Assembly: GCA_013813765.1 (NCBI GenBank)
Contig: JACCRC010000519.1
Location: 1-56,560, forward strand
Origin: Deltaproteobacteria bacterium
Lineage (GTDB): Bacteria > Myxococcota_A > Polyangia > Haliangiales > Haliangiaceae
DNA: 56,560 nucleotides
Direction of reading: 5' to 3'
Positions 1-10,491 of the stretch are shown here, piece by piece. A program made the position numbers and the translations under genes. The notes under the pieces were generated by a model. It made no database searches, was not told the DNA's origin, and saw only the letters and a program-made list of their open reading frames with translations. The first letter of the stretch is position 1; each line of letters starts with the position of its first letter.

Positions 1-689
1 GGTTCTGCCTGTCGGGTGGCGCCGGCCTCAAGGTCGAGATCAAGGAGCTCCTGCACGCGGCCGGCGTCCTCATCATCGAGGGCTACGGCCTGACCGAGAC
101 CTCGCCGACGCTGACGCTCAACCGTCCGGGCGCGTTCCGGTTCGACACCGTCGGCAAGCCACTGCCCTCGCTCGAGCTCAAGCTCGATACCGACGGCGAG
201 ATCCTCGCGCGCGGTCCCAACGTGTTCAGCGGCTACTTCAAGGATCCGGACGCCACCGCGGCCGCGTTCACCGAGGACGGCTGGTTCCGCACCGGAGACG
301 TCGGCCGGTGGACCGATGACGGCTTCCTGCAGATCATCGATCGCAAGAAGGACATCCTCGTCACGAGCGGCGGCAAGAACATCCCGCCGGCGAACATCGA
401 GGCGCGGTTCGTCGATGATCCGATCATCGAGCGTGTCGTGGTCTACGGCGATGCGCGCCCGTACCTCGTCGCCGCGGTGTGGGTTCGCGCCGACGCCAGC
501 GCTGACCTGGTCGGCGCGCGCATCGACGCCATCAACAAGGAGCTCGCGCGCTACGAGAGCATCAAGCGCCACTTCATCGCGGAGACCCCGCTCACCGTCG
601 AGGATGGCCTGCTGACGTCCTCGCTGAAGCTCCGCCGCAAGGCCGTCTACGAGCGGCTTCGCGACCGGTTCGAGGCCCTGTACGCATGA
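1..689 (+). CDS. AMP-dependent acyl-CoA synthetase/ligase, C-terminal part
   Basis: The gene enters from the left edge; the first full codon is at position 3 and 228 residues are visible. The product activates a carboxylic acid (probably a fatty acid) as acyl-AMP and transfers it to CoA. Visible signatures of the adenylate-forming family are GYGLTETSP near residues 28-36, TGDVGRW and DRKKD further on, [11 protein letters not shown], and a C-terminal SLKLRRK that carries the catalytic Lys region. The GGKNIPP form is typical of long-chain acyl-CoA synthetases. Its stop overlaps the start of the PhaC-like gene by four bases (ATGA), so the two are probably translated together. The N-terminal half is missing only because the window starts here. 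Confidence 0.9.
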   Translation, partial: FCLSGGAGLKVEIKELLHAAGVLIIEGYGLTETSPTLTLNRPGAFRFDTVGKPLPSLELKLDTDGEILARGPNVFSGYFKDPDATAAAFTEDGWFRTGDVGRWTDDGFLQIIDRKKDILVTSGGKNIPPANIEARFVDDPIIERVVVYGDARPYLVAAVWVRADASADLVGARIDAINKELARYESIKRHFIAETPLTVEDGLLTSSLKLRRKAVYERLRDRFEALYA

Positions 690-1711
690 TGCCGCCGAAG
701 AAGAGTCCACTCGATTCGATCGCCGCGCTCTGGCGTCGCGCACCCAGGGGCTTCACGCCTGCCGTCGGGCAGACGCCGCACACCGTGGTCTGGACCGAGA
801 ACAAGTGGCGCCTCTTGCGCTTCACGCCCGCCGCGCGGAAGTACGCGACGCCGATCCTGATGGTGCCGTCGCTGATCAACCGCTGGTACGTGCTCGACCT
901 CGGGCCGCAGCGCTCGCTGATCGAGTGGCTGGTCGCGCAGGGGCACGAGGTGTTCTGCATCGACTGGGGCACGCCCGGCGCCGAGGACCGCTACCTGACG
1001 TGGGACGACATCGGCGGTCGCTACCTCGGCCGCGCGCTGCGGATCGCCGCGAAGGGTACGGGCGAGGCGCACGTACTCGGCTACTGCCTCGGCGGCACGC
1101 TCGCGACTGCATACGTCGCCGCGTTCCCCGAGCGCGTCGCGTCGCTGACGAACCTCGCGGCGCCGATCGACTTCGCGCACGGCGGGATCATGTCGATGTG
1201 GACGCGCACGCCGACGTTCGATGTCGGTGCGATCATCGATGCCTTCGGCAACGTGCCGTGGCAGCTGATGCAGGCGTCGTTCAACATGCTGCGCCCCACG
1301 CTGCGCGCCGCGAAGGCTGTCGCCGTGCTCGATCGCGCATGGGACGACGAGTTCCTCGACGGCTTCCTCGCCACCGAGCACTGGGGCCACGACAACGTGT
1401 CGTTCCCCGGCGCGTGCTACCAGCGCTACATCGAGGAGCTGTACCGGCAGAACCGCCTCGTCACCGGCGAGTTCACCGTGCTCGGTGAGCCAGCCCGGCT
1501 CTCGCAGATCACGTGCCCGGTGCTCGCGATCGCGTTCGCCGACGACCACATCGTGCCCGTGCCGAGCGCGCAGCCCGTGATCGATCTCGTCGGAACGCGC
1601 GACAAGCAGATGCTCGTCGATCGCGGCGGCCACGTCGGCGCGGTGGTGTCACGCAAGGCAGCGGACCGGCTGTGGCCCGCGCTCTCGACGTTCTGGGCGC
1701 AGCGCGACTAA
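686..1711 (+). CDS. PhaC-like (class III type) polyhydroxyalkanoate synthase / acyltransferase
   Basis: A 341-residue alpha/beta-hydrolase-fold protein. It has the PHA-synthase lipase-like box GYCLGG with a Cys nucleophile at residue 134 in place of the Ser of ordinary hydrolases. An Asp near 286-287 (FADDH) and His 316 (GGHVG) complete the expected Cys-Asp-His triad. The length fits class III PhaC (about 355 residues). Known PhaC enzymes polymerise hydroxyacyl-CoA. The preceding, overlapping gene makes acyl-CoA, so ligase then synthase is a sensible metabolic order. No PhaE or phasin gene is visible, so the true product (PHA or another acyl transfer) is inference. Confidence 0.8.
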   Translation: MMPPKKSPLDSIAALWRRAPRGFTPAVGQTPHTVVWTENKWRLLRFTPAARKYATPILMVPSLINRWYVLDLGPQRSLIEWLVAQGHEVFCIDWGTPGAEDRYLTWDDIGGRYLGRALRIAAKGTGEAHVLGYCLGGTLATAYVAAFPERVASLTNLAAPIDFAHGGIMSMWTRTPTFDVGAIIDAFGNVPWQLMQASFNMLRPTLRAAKAVAVLDRAWDDEFLDGFLATEHWGHDNVSFPGACYQRYIEELYRQNRLVTGEFTVLGEPARLSQITCPVLAIAFADDHIVPVPSAQPVIDLVGTRDKQMLVDRGGHVGAVVSRKAADRLWPALSTFWAQRD

Positions 1712-1758
1712 ACGCAGCAGGCCCGACATAGGTCCCCAGTGGTACGCTGGATCCCCGC

Positions 1759-2607
1759 GTGATCGTCGCGCTCGTCTTGCTGTCGGCGTTCCTCCACGCG
1801 GGGTGGAATGCGCTGCTTCGCGTCGAGCCCGACAAGGATCGCGGCCTGGTCGGCGCGATCATCGTCGCCTCGCTGTTCGCCATCGTGATCGCGGGTGTGC
1901 GGTGGGGCGCCGGCGCGGTTCCGTTCGCGACCGGCGAGGCCCTGGTGTGGACGCTCGCGGCCGGCGTCGCCGAGGCGATCTACTTCACGACACTGGCGAA
2001 GGCGCTCGAGCTCGGCCGGCTCGGCGCCGTGTACACGGTGTCCCGTGGCGGAGCCGTGCTCGTGGTGTGGCCGGTCTCGATGGTGGTCTTCAGCGAGCTG
2101 GTCACCGTGCTCTCGGCCACCGGCAGCGGGCTCGTGATGCTCGGCCTCGGTCTGTCGAGCATCGGTGGCACGCAGGGCGGGACACAGCGCCACCGCGAGG
2201 GCATCGCGTGGGCAGCGGTGTGCGCGGTGTCGATCGCCGGCTATCACCTCGCGTACAAGGCCGCGCTGCTCGCGGGCGGAAATCCATCGGCGACGTTCGC
2301 GGTCTCGCTCTCGCTCTCGGCCGTGATCTGCGCGGTCCGCATCGGTCGCGCAGGCCGGCGCACGCTCGTCGAGGTCGTACGTGCACGCGCGGCCCGGGTC
2401 ACGCTGATGGGCATCGTGTGCGGCGGCTCGTTCCTGATCCTGATGGAGGCGCTCGCGCGCGGCGGCTCGGGCTTCGTGCTCACACTGCGCAACACCTCGG
2501 TCCTGTTCGCGGCCGCACTCGCGTTCACGATCGGCGAGAAACCGAGCCGCACGGAGCTGATCGGAGCGGTGTTCGTCGCCGGCGGCGCCGTGCTGATGTC
2601 GCTGTAA
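1759..2607 (+). CDS. EamA/DMT-family membrane transporter
   Basis: A 282-residue hydrophobic protein starting at GTG. About ten membrane segments can be read as stretches of Val, Leu, Ala, Ile and Gly, in two halves of the type seen in drug/metabolite transporters. The opening ALVLLSAFLHAGWN resembles the EamA start and the C-terminal half ends with FVAGGAVLMSL. The substrate cannot be told from sequence. It lies 47 bases after the PhaC-like gene and 9 bases before the glycosylase gene on the same strand. Confidence 0.82.
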   Translation: MIVALVLLSAFLHAGWNALLRVEPDKDRGLVGAIIVASLFAIVIAGVRWGAGAVPFATGEALVWTLAAGVAEAIYFTTLAKALELGRLGAVYTVSRGGAVLVVWPVSMVVFSELVTVLSATGSGLVMLGLGLSSIGGTQGGTQRHREGIAWAAVCAVSIAGYHLAYKAALLAGGNPSATFAVSLSLSAVICAVRIGRAGRRTLVEVVRARAARVTLMGIVCGGSFLILMEALARGGSGFVLTLRNTSVLFAAALAFTIGEKPSRTELIGAVFVAGGAVLMSL

Positions 2608-2616
2608 GCTGCGGCC

Positions 2617-3225
<609 letters not shown>

Positions 3226-3241
3226 GCCGACGCATGAGATA

Positions 3242-4468
3242 GTGACCGTCGTGCTCGTGCATGGAGATCTGGTCGGGGCCAGCTACACGATCCGCGAGGA
3301 GGTCGCACGCTCCGAGACCGGCATCGTCTACGAGGCGAAGGACATGCTCCTCGACCGCCTCGTTGCCATCAAGCTCGCGACGGATCCCAGCCTCGGCTCG
3401 ATGATGTTCGAGGCGCGCCGCTGCGCCGCCGTCCGTGATGACTGCGCCGCCTCGATCTACGGCATGGGCACGCACCAGGGCGCCGAGTACATCGTGGGCG
3501 AGCGCGTGACGGGAACGATCCTCTCGAAGGTCCTCGAGGATCAGCTGTCGCCGGAGGTGTACCTGATCAAGCTCCGCCGGCTGACGGCTGCGGTCGCGCA
3601 CACGCACGAGGCGGGCATCGCGATCGGCGATATCTCGGGGTCCACCGTGCTGGTCGGCGCCGACGAGCGTCTCGTGGTCGGGCGACTCTCGCTCTCGCAG
3701 GTCCCCGCCCTCGGGCGCCACGGCCGGATCCTCGCGCCCGAGGTGATCCGAGGCGAGGCGGAGCTGATGAATCCGGCGGCGGCGGCGAAGGTCGATCTGT
3801 ACGCGCTCGGCTGCGTGGCGATCGAGCTCGCGTCGGGTGCTCCGCCGTTCGATCACGACGACGCGCAGGCAGAGGTCCACGGGCACGCGCAGGAGCCGCC
3901 CCCGCGTCTCGCGGATCTGCGCGGCGATCTCCCGGGCGACCTCTCGGATCTCGTCGAGTGGCTCCTCGCGAAGCATCCGTCGCAGCGCCCACCGTCGGCG
4001 GCGGAGGTGCTTTCGCAGCTCGATGCGATCCGCGATCGCGCGGGAGGTCACTCGCGCACGCTGCGCGTGCTGATCGTCGACGACGACACCGCACGCGCGC
4101 GCTGGTTGTGGAGCCTCGCGCGGCGCGCGCACTCGGCTGCGCACGTCGAGATCGCGAGCGAGGGCACCGATGCCGCGCACAAGCTCAACCGCGACCATCC
4201 CGACCTCGTGTTCATCGACGGCGCACTTCGCGGCGTGATGAACGCGCTCGAGCTGATCATGTACATCCGTGGCCTCGATACCGAGTCGAGCGCGCAGCTC
4301 GTCGCGATCGGAGCCGCGAGTGACCGCGACCGGACTCTGTTCGCCAATGTCAACGTGCCATTCATCGAGGCTGACGAGTCGCTCGCGAACGCGATCCTCG
4401 CGAGAGTGAGAACTACCGCACAGGCCCCGCCCCGCCGGCGCCGTGCGCGCGTCACCATCAGCGGTTGA
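3242..4468 (+). CDS. Serine/threonine pseudokinase fused to a receiver-like domain
   Basis: A 408-residue protein starting at one of several close GTG codons. Residues 15-265 read as a eukaryotic-like kinase: the ATP-lysine is K44 (VAIK), the APE motif is A165-P166-E167 and subdomain IX is VDLYALGC. The catalytic loop is degraded: HRDLKxxN has become IGDISGST (D130 kept; the Lys and Asn positions are Ser and Thr). The DFG motif is replaced by GRL. Residues 273-392 look like a CheY receiver with acidic D280-D282 and a possible phospho-acceptor D326 (FIDGA). The usual conserved Lys is replaced in FIEADE. Probably a regulatory pseudokinase-receiver; partners unknown. Confidence 0.78.
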   Translation: MTVVLVHGDLVGASYTIREEVARSETGIVYEAKDMLLDRLVAIKLATDPSLGSMMFEARRCAAVRDDCAASIYGMGTHQGAEYIVGERVTGTILSKVLEDQLSPEVYLIKLRRLTAAVAHTHEAGIAIGDISGSTVLVGADERLVVGRLSLSQVPALGRHGRILAPEVIRGEAELMNPAAAAKVDLYALGCVAIELASGAPPFDHDDAQAEVHGHAQEPPPRLADLRGDLPGDLSDLVEWLLAKHPSQRPPSAAEVLSQLDAIRDRAGGHSRTLRVLIVDDDTARARWLWSLARRAHSAAHVEIASEGTDAAHKLNRDHPDLVFIDGALRGVMNALELIMYIRGLDTESSAQLVAIGAASDRDRTLFANVNVPFIEADESLANAILARVRTTAQAPPRRRRARVTISG

Positions 4469-4485
4469 GAGCCTATACTCCAGCG

Positions 4486-6444
4486 ATGCGCTGGCTGTTC
4501 GCTCTTGGATTCCTTGCCTCGTGTGGGGACGATGCTCCCAGCAAGACCGCCTATTTCGACGTCGAGGCAGCGGCCTACGACGCGGAGACGTTCTTCGACA
4601 TGCCGTTCCCGTCGGACCTGCGGCTCGGCGCGAACGGCGCACCGATCCTCGACGGCTTTCCGAACCCGCGGAAGGTTCCGATCCTGAACGCATTGCTCGC
4701 GGTCGCTGCGGAGCGCCGCGGTTGGCCGATGATGCCGATCGTCTACGTGCGGTTCACCGCGCCGGTGCCCGAGCACGCGGTGGCGGAGGTCATCCCGCCA
4801 ATGGACGAGCGCGTCGTGCTCGTCGATATCGATGCGGACTCACCCGAGGTCGGCACCTCGTATCCGCTCGTCGCCGCGACGCTGCCTGTCGATCCATACG
4901 TGCCGAGCGACCTCGTCGCGTTCGCGCCTCGCCCCGGCATCGTGCTGCGCGGCGACACCACGTACGCGCTCGTCGTGCGCTCGGCGTTCGCACCCGGCTT
5001 CGAGCCCGCACCGCAGTACGCTCGCTTGATCTCCGGCAAGGGGCCCGCGGCAGCCCTCGAGCTCTACGGTCCGCTGCAGGCCGCCCTCGACGCGCTGGAG
5101 ATCCCGGGCGATGACGTGCTCGTCGCGACCGTGTTCACGACCGGTGACGAGGTCGCGAGGTCGAAGAAGCGCTCCGACGCGGTGCTCGCCATGCATCACC
5201 CGACGATCGACAACCTGGCGGTGTTCGGCGGCGCGACGCATGACGGCTTCTGCGAGCTGCGCGGCACGATCACGATGCCGCAGTTCCAGAAGGGCACGCA
5301 GCCGTTCGACAGCGAGGGCCGGTTCGTCCTCGACGCGAACAACCTCCCACAGAAGCAAGGCGACCTGACCATCCCGCTGCGGATCACGCTGCCGAAGTCC
5401 GCGATGCCGGCCGCCGGCTGGCCCCTCTACCAGTTCTTCCACGGCTCCGGCGGGGTGAGCTCCGGCCTCGTCGATCTCGGCCACTCGCCAACGCCCGCCG
5501 ACATCCCCGAGCTCGGAAAGGGGCCCGGGTACGTCGTCGCGCTGCACGGGATCGCGGCTGCTTCGTCGGCACTGCCCGTCAACCCCGAGCGATTCCCCGG
5601 CGCGAGCGACTACGCGTACCTCAACATCAACAACCTCTCTGCGTTCCCCTACACGTTCCAGCAGGGCGCGTTCGAGCAGCGGATGTTCCTCGACGCGCTC
5701 CTCGCGCTGCAGATTCCGCAATCGACCGTCGCCGGCTGCGGCGTTCCCGCGCCGGATGGCGGCGCGAACCATCACTTCAATCCCGGCAAGCTGATGGCAG
5801 GCGGCCAGTCGATGGGCGGGATGTACACGAACATGATCGGCGCCACCGAGCCGCGTTACGGCGCACTGGTCCCGACGGGCGCAGGCGGGTACTGGAACCT
5901 GATGATCCTCGAGACCGCGACGATCCCCGGTGCGCGCTCGCTCCTCGGTACGGCGCTCGGCGTCGACGACTCGCAGCTCGTGTTCCTGCATCCCGGCCTC
6001 GACGCCATGGCGCTCGGGTGGGAGATCGCGGAGCCGCTCGTCTACATGGCGCGAATCGCGCGCCGCCCGCTGCCGGGTGCAACAGCGCGCCACGTCTACG
6101 AGCCCGTCGGCAAGGACGACGTGTACTTCCCGATCGACGTCTACGATGCCGCGGCGCTCGCGTACGGCAATCAGCAGGCCGGTCCGGAGATCTGGCCGTC
6201 GATGCAGCAAGCGCTCGCTGTCGACAACCTCGCAGGACTCGCGACCTACCCCGTGAAGGCGAACCGCGCCGGCAAGACCCGCGTCGTCGTGCAGTACATG
6301 GGCGACGGCATCATCGATTCGCACTACCTCTACCGGCAGTCCGTCGAGGTGAAGCACCAGTACGGATGCTTCCTCGAGAGCTACGTGCGCGACGGCATCC
6401 CCACGGTGCCTGCGCCCGGCGGCCTGATGGACCCCTGCCCCTGA
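4486..6444 (+). CDS. Lipoprotein with alpha/beta-hydrolase (lipase-like) domain
   Basis: The ATG at 4486 is chosen over an upstream TTG because it gives a lipoprotein signal, MRWLFALGFLASC, with lipidated Cys 13. The 652-residue product begins with a section reminiscent of the bacterial virulence lipase N-terminal domain (DMPFPSDLRL). The C-terminal half has a nucleophile elbow GGQSMGG, a candidate Asp in GKDDVYFP and a candidate His in DSHYLY. Its closest known analogue would be a surface lipase such as VolA, but this is inference from motifs. The stop codon abuts the stop of the convergent metalloprotease gene, forming TGATCA. Confidence 0.7.
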   Translation: MRWLFALGFLASCGDDAPSKTAYFDVEAAAYDAETFFDMPFPSDLRLGANGAPILDGFPNPRKVPILNALLAVAAERRGWPMMPIVYVRFTAPVPEHAVAEVIPPMDERVVLVDIDADSPEVGTSYPLVAATLPVDPYVPSDLVAFAPRPGIVLRGDTTYALVVRSAFAPGFEPAPQYARLISGKGPAAALELYGPLQAALDALEIPGDDVLVATVFTTGDEVARSKKRSDAVLAMHHPTIDNLAVFGGATHDGFCELRGTITMPQFQKGTQPFDSEGRFVLDANNLPQKQGDLTIPLRITLPKSAMPAAGWPLYQFFHGSGGVSSGLVDLGHSPTPADIPELGKGPGYVVALHGIAAASSALPVNPERFPGASDYAYLNINNLSAFPYTFQQGAFEQRMFLDALLALQIPQSTVAGCGVPAPDGGANHHFNPGKLMAGGQSMGGMYTNMIGATEPRYGALVPTGAGGYWNLMILETATIPGARSLLGTALGVDDSQLVFLHPGLDAMALGWEIAEPLVYMARIARRPLPGATARHVYEPVGKDDVYFPIDVYDAAALAYGNQQAGPEIWPSMQQALAVDNLAGLATYPVKANRAGKTRVVVQYMGDGIIDSHYLYRQSVEVKHQYGCFLESYVRDGIPTVPAPGGLMDPCP

Positions 6445-9402
6445 TCAGCGGCGACGCCGGCGGCGCCACGGAATGACGAGGAGCCCGCCGACGATCGCGC
6501 CGAGCGCCAGCGAACCGCCAACGCCGCCGCCGGTCGAGCAGCAGCCGCCGAGCGACGGGATCTCGATCCGCGCGCACGAGTCAGTGCACGAGCCGCTGCC
6601 ATCGGGGCCGGCATCGCAGTCCTCGCCCTCGTCGAGGATCTGATCGCCGCACGCGGGGAGCTGGCAGTAGGTGCGACACGCGCCGGCCTTGTCGGCGTTG
6701 GCCTGGCCGTCGTCGCACGCCTCGGTCACGGTCTTGACGCCGTCGCCGCACACCGAGTTGACGTTCGCGACGACGCACACGTCATCGAGCTGCCAGCCGC
6801 CGAACGCGAGGCCGGTGTCAGCAGACAGCTCCCAGCGGATGGTGAGGATGTTCGTCGGGACCTTGCCCGACAGCGAGACGTCGTGGAACCGCCACTCGCG
6901 ATCGACATGCGCGAGCGAGCTTCCGTCGCCGATGTTCTGGGTCGCGTTGATCCAGACTTCCTTGCCGTTGACCTTGATGCGGGCCTTGTCAAAGTGGCTG
7001 TCCTCGACGGCGAGCCACCGCCGGTACTGCAGCCGCACATCGGACCAGCGGCCGACATCGATCGCGGGCATCTCGACGAACGAGGTGCGGTCGCCCTTGT
7101 AGTTGCCGCCGAGCTCCTGCGCGAGGATGTGCTCGCCGGAGAACGCGACGTGCGGATCGGTGGAGCCGCCCATGGGTGGTCCCCACGCCCAGGGCGAGGC
7201 GTCCTTTGTCGAGCCGGTCGTCCAGCCCATCTGCAGCGGATCACCGGTCTCGAAGCTGGTGCAGTAGAGCGGGATCGTCTTGCCCTGGTACAGCTGGTAG
7301 TACGGGTCCGCGAGGTTGTCGGCGAGCGTCAGGATCGACTGGTCGTCGAACTGGACGCGCGCCCGGTACATGATCGTGCCGTCGGGCGCGAGCGGCACCT
7401 CCGCGTAGTACGTGTCGCGATCGGCCTTCGTCGCCGTCATCGCGTTCGCAGCGGGCGTCTCGCCGCTCGCGGGCTTCCAGTCGACCGTGACGCTGAAGAT
7501 GTTGTCGCCCTCGCAGCGATCGGAGAGACCGGTCAGCTCCACGCGCACCAGCGTCGACGCCGCTGGCTCCGCGAGCGTTGCCGGCGCGGCGATCACGCCG
7601 GTCGCGGTGCGCAGGCCATGGCGGCCGAAAGCCTTGCGGATCGTGCACTCGTGCGGCGTCCCGTTGTCGAGGTTGCCGTCGTCGTCATCCTCGACGAGCG
7701 CCTCGATCAAGCTCGACGGGATGTTCGTCGCCCGGCGCAGCGTGCCCATGTACAGCTTGTTCGTCAGGGCGATGCCCGCGGGCTCGCCGAGCTCTGCGAT
7801 CAACGCCTTGCGCAGGTCCCACATCGTGCCGCCGTAAATCAGGCCGGTGTGGTGGATCTCCTGGACGTCCTCGGGCCACCGCCTCTCCTCGACGATCGGG
7901 TCGAGGCTGCGCAGCGGCTCGTTCGTGAAGAAGAAGCCGCGTCCCATGCCCGGATCGTTGGTGATCAGCGCCGCGAGAAAGTCCGATGCGCCCTCGCTCA
8001 TCGCCCCGTCGAACTTGCCGACGCCCTCGATCACCGAGAGCGTGTGCAGCGCGTGACCGTACTCGTGATACACGACGTCCTGGAGGAGGCCCGTGTTCTG
8101 GCACTTCGTGCTCTTGTGGAAGAAGTTGATCGTCTTCCCGTCGAAGAACGCGTTGCAGTCCTGGGCGATGTTCACGTTCGCCGTCATCGAATCGTTCAGC
8201 GTCGGCAGGTTCGGATCGAGGTACGTGCGGACGTAGTCCTTGACGATGTTCGTCGACAGGTACACCTGGACCTGCGCGTCGTCCTCGATGTTCGCGGACG
8301 CGTCCCACACGACGTTGCCGCCGGGAGCGATCGGGAGATCCGCGAACGCGATCATGCCGCCCGCCGCCTGATTGACGACCTCCACGAAGTCACCGATGAC
8401 GGCGGTCGTCAGCGTCTGGGCCGCATCGGGGCTCCACGTCACGCTGCCGTCGGCCGCGGTCTTCGCCGGCGAGCCGGAGACCATGACGTGCGCGTTCGGC
8501 GCCGGCAGATCCACGCGCGAGTTGCCGGGGTGCCGACTGACGCTCTTGTAGCGCAGCGTCCCGGTCGCATACAGGTTGAGCTGCTGGACGGCGAGCACCT
8601 CACCGGTCGCCGCATCGGCATACGCGAGGTAGCGGCCCGCGGCGCCGCCGTCGATCGTCATCGGGCGCGCGAGCCGATAGCCCTGCACGGAGTCATCGGC
8701 GATCAACGGAAGGATGACCTCGTCGCCGGCATCGCTGATCGGCGCGGCCGAGAGTGCGACCGCAGAGCGCAACGAGCCCTCGGCCTTGCTCCGCACGTTC
8801 GCGCGCGACATACGGTTCTTGGAAACGACGACCTCGACGTCGGGCAGCGCCTCGCTGCCGATCGCGATCAGTCGGTCGCGCTTGAACCGGAAGCTGACCT
8901 GGCCGCCGACGACGCGGCGCCCCTCGTACTGCTGGACGAAGCCGATCGAACGGATCTCGCCATCGGAGTGGTTCGAGACGAGCACGAAGTCGGAGGCGCG
9001 CGCGCCCGGTGCGAGCAGCGCGAGGTGATCGGCGAGCAACATGCGCGCGTAGGTCTCCGCGATCACCGGCGAGGCATTCGCACCCGGAACCGCGAACCCC
9101 GAGCCCCAGATTCGCGACGGCACACCGGTCGCGCGATCGTAGGCCGCCCGCCAGCGACCGCCGAGCCGGGTCTCGAGCACGCTCCACGCCGCGCTCGGCA
9201 CCTGGGCCCAGCGCAGGTCGGTGTACGTGCGCAGGGGCTTCGCCGTCTTCGCGGCGGGCAGCGCGGTCAGCGTTTCAGCCTGCATCGGCGCGCCGGAGGA
9301 CGTGCTGCGCGGAACAACCGCCTGCGCGGTGGCCGTGGCGATAAGCAGACTGCCGGCCACCATCGCCGGCGCACGGAGGCGCATCCCCCGATTAGAGCGC
9401 AT
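6445..9402 (-). CDS. Secreted M4/M36-like zinc metalloprotease with MYXO-CTERM-like tail
   Basis: A 985-residue exported protease. A signal peptide of about 28 residues is followed by an FTP/PepSY-like propeptide region. The zinc site HEYGH lies at residues 446-450, with the third ligand E470 in MSEGASDF. After further beta-rich domains there are Cys-rich myxobacterial disulfide repeats (CGDGVKTVTEACDDG, then CGDQILDEGEDCDAG). The C-terminus is a GGCC motif, one hydrophobic span and a run of six Arg, which is the MYXO-CTERM pattern used for surface anchoring or sorting. The start could also be the Met at residue 7. It is likely secreted and processed during predation or nutrient release. Confidence 0.9.
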   Translation of the reverse strand: MRSNRGMRLRAPAMVAGSLLIATATAQAVVPRSTSSGAPMQAETLTALPAAKTAKPLRTYTDLRWAQVPSAAWSVLETRLGGRWRAAYDRATGVPSRIWGSGFAVPGANASPVIAETYARMLLADHLALLAPGARASDFVLVSNHSDGEIRSIGFVQQYEGRRVVGGQVSFRFKRDRLIAIGSEALPDVEVVVSKNRMSRANVRSKAEGSLRSAVALSAAPISDAGDEVILPLIADDSVQGYRLARPMTIDGGAAGRYLAYADAATGEVLAVQQLNLYATGTLRYKSVSRHPGNSRVDLPAPNAHVMVSGSPAKTAADGSVTWSPDAAQTLTTAVIGDFVEVVNQAAGGMIAFADLPIAPGGNVVWDASANIEDDAQVQVYLSTNIVKDYVRTYLDPNLPTLNDSMTANVNIAQDCNAFFDGKTINFFHKSTKCQNTGLLQDVVYHEYGHALHTLSVIEGVGKFDGAMSEGASDFLAALITNDPGMGRGFFFTNEPLRSLDPIVEERRWPEDVQEIHHTGLIYGGTMWDLRKALIAELGEPAGIALTNKLYMGTLRRATNIPSSLIEALVEDDDDGNLDNGTPHECTIRKAFGRHGLRTATGVIAAPATLAEPAASTLVRVELTGLSDRCEGDNIFSVTVDWKPASGETPAANAMTATKADRDTYYAEVPLAPDGTIMYRARVQFDDQSILTLADNLADPYYQLYQGKTIPLYCTSFETGDPLQMGWTTGSTKDASPWAWGPPMGGSTDPHVAFSGEHILAQELGGNYKGDRTSFVEMPAIDVGRWSDVRLQYRRWLAVEDSHFDKARIKVNGKEVWINATQNIGDGSSLAHVDREWRFHDVSLSGKVPTNILTIRWELSADTGLAFGGWQLDDVCVVANVNSVCGDGVKTVTEACDDGQANADKAGACRTYCQLPACGDQILDEGEDCDAGPDGSGSCTDSCARIEIPSLGGCCSTGGGVGGSLALGAIVGGLLVIPWRRRRRR

Positions 9403-9474
9403 GATCGGCCCGCCGCGAAGCGTTTCCGATCGTTCGGCCTGTCAGGAAGGATGATCTTGCGAGGACTTCCGACC

Positions 9475-10491
9475 TCACCGGGAGCCGTGCACCGCTGCCA
9501 GGGCCTCGGCGCGTGCCGCGCGGATCGCCCGGGCGAGTGCCAGCTGCCCCCGTGCACGAACGAGATTGTGCGCGCGGCGTGACGGAAACCTGGTCGTGTC
9601 CCACCCGAAGTACTCGTCGCGGAACACATCGACGGCGAACCGCGCCGCCAGCTCGAGGCTGACGGTCTCCGCACCGATCACGATGCTCGTGCGCTCGTCC
9701 TCGGTCAGGAGCGCATCGGCCACGGAGCGAAAGCCGCGGATCGCGGCCGTGAAGATCGGCAGATCGAACCGCACCCCGCCGGCATCCTCGCCGCGCGGAT
9801 TGCACCACGAACGCATCGCGTCACCGAGCTCGAACGCGATCGTGCTCCGGCCAAGCGTATCGAGATCGACGAGGCACACGCCGCGCAGCGGAGATGCCGC
9901 GAACAGCACGTTCGAGATCTTGAGATCGCCGTGGCAGTGGCGCTGCGCGGTCACCGAGAGCTCGGGCAACGCACTCGCCTCCGCGGCGATCTCCTGGCCC
10001 AGATCGATCCACTCGTCTTCACCGCCCACAGAGACGTAGGCCGCGAGCCTCGCGAAGTGCGCCGCTGTAGCGTGCACGCCTGCGCGCGCGAACTTGTAGT
10101 CGTACCGTAGATCCGCGACCGCGCGATGAAAGCGTCCGAGCAGCTCGCCGCCCGCCTCCGCCCAGCTCGCATCCGGAACGGCGTGCACCGTGATGCCGTC
10201 GATCCACGTCAGCGCGCGCCATACCCGTCCGCCGTGCACGAGCCACGCATCTCCAGCCAGCGTGCGCACCAGGCGCGGCGTGACCATGCCCTTCGCCGCG
10301 AGGTGTGCGGTGACGGCGTCGATGTCGAGGTTGACTTCACCCGCGAAGATCGGGTGCACGCGCTGCAGCACCGCGATCGGCGCGCCAGCGTCGCGCACCG
10401 AGTACGTCTGGTTGATCAGCCCGCCCGTGACAGGCTCGAGCTGCGCGGGGTCCCATCCCCATGCGGCCGCGACCTCGACGAGCTCGGTCAC
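9475..10491 (-). CDS. APH-fold small-molecule kinase (N-acetylhexosamine kinase-like)
   Basis: The GTG at 10491 is preferred because its GTGA overlaps the stop of the FKBP gene; this gives 338 residues. The protein has the aminoglycoside-phosphotransferase fold: nucleotide-binding TGGLINQTY and VLQRVHP near the N-terminus, a catalytic loop HCHGDLKISNVLF and a metal-binding LVDLDTLG. The LQRVHP block and overall spacing are most like N-acetylhexosamine 1-kinases and related sugar kinases rather than resistance enzymes. The substrate is unproven. It is the last gene of the long minus-strand run that starts at 22195. Confidence 0.78.
   Translation of the reverse strand: MTELVEVAAAWGWDPAQLEPVTGGLINQTYSVRDAGAPIAVLQRVHPIFAGEVNLDIDAVTAHLAAKGMVTPRLVRTLAGDAWLVHGGRVWRALTWIDGITVHAVPDASWAEAGGELLGRFHRAVADLRYDYKFARAGVHATAAHFARLAAYVSVGGEDEWIDLGQEIAAEASALPELSVTAQRHCHGDLKISNVLFAASPLRGVCLVDLDTLGRSTIAFELGDAMRSWCNPRGEDAGGVRFDLPIFTAAIRGFRSVADALLTEDERTSIVIGAETVSLELAARFAVDVFRDEYFGWDTTRFPSRRAHNLVRARGQLALARAIRAARAEALAAVHGSR

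Noticed and set aside
6883..9582. Open frame of 899 codons on the plus strand opposite the metalloprotease gene
   Set aside because: It is extremely rich in Arg, Asp, Val and Ala with no domain, and is the mirror of a well-supported protease with signal peptide and zinc site. High GC at third positions makes long antisense frames common here.
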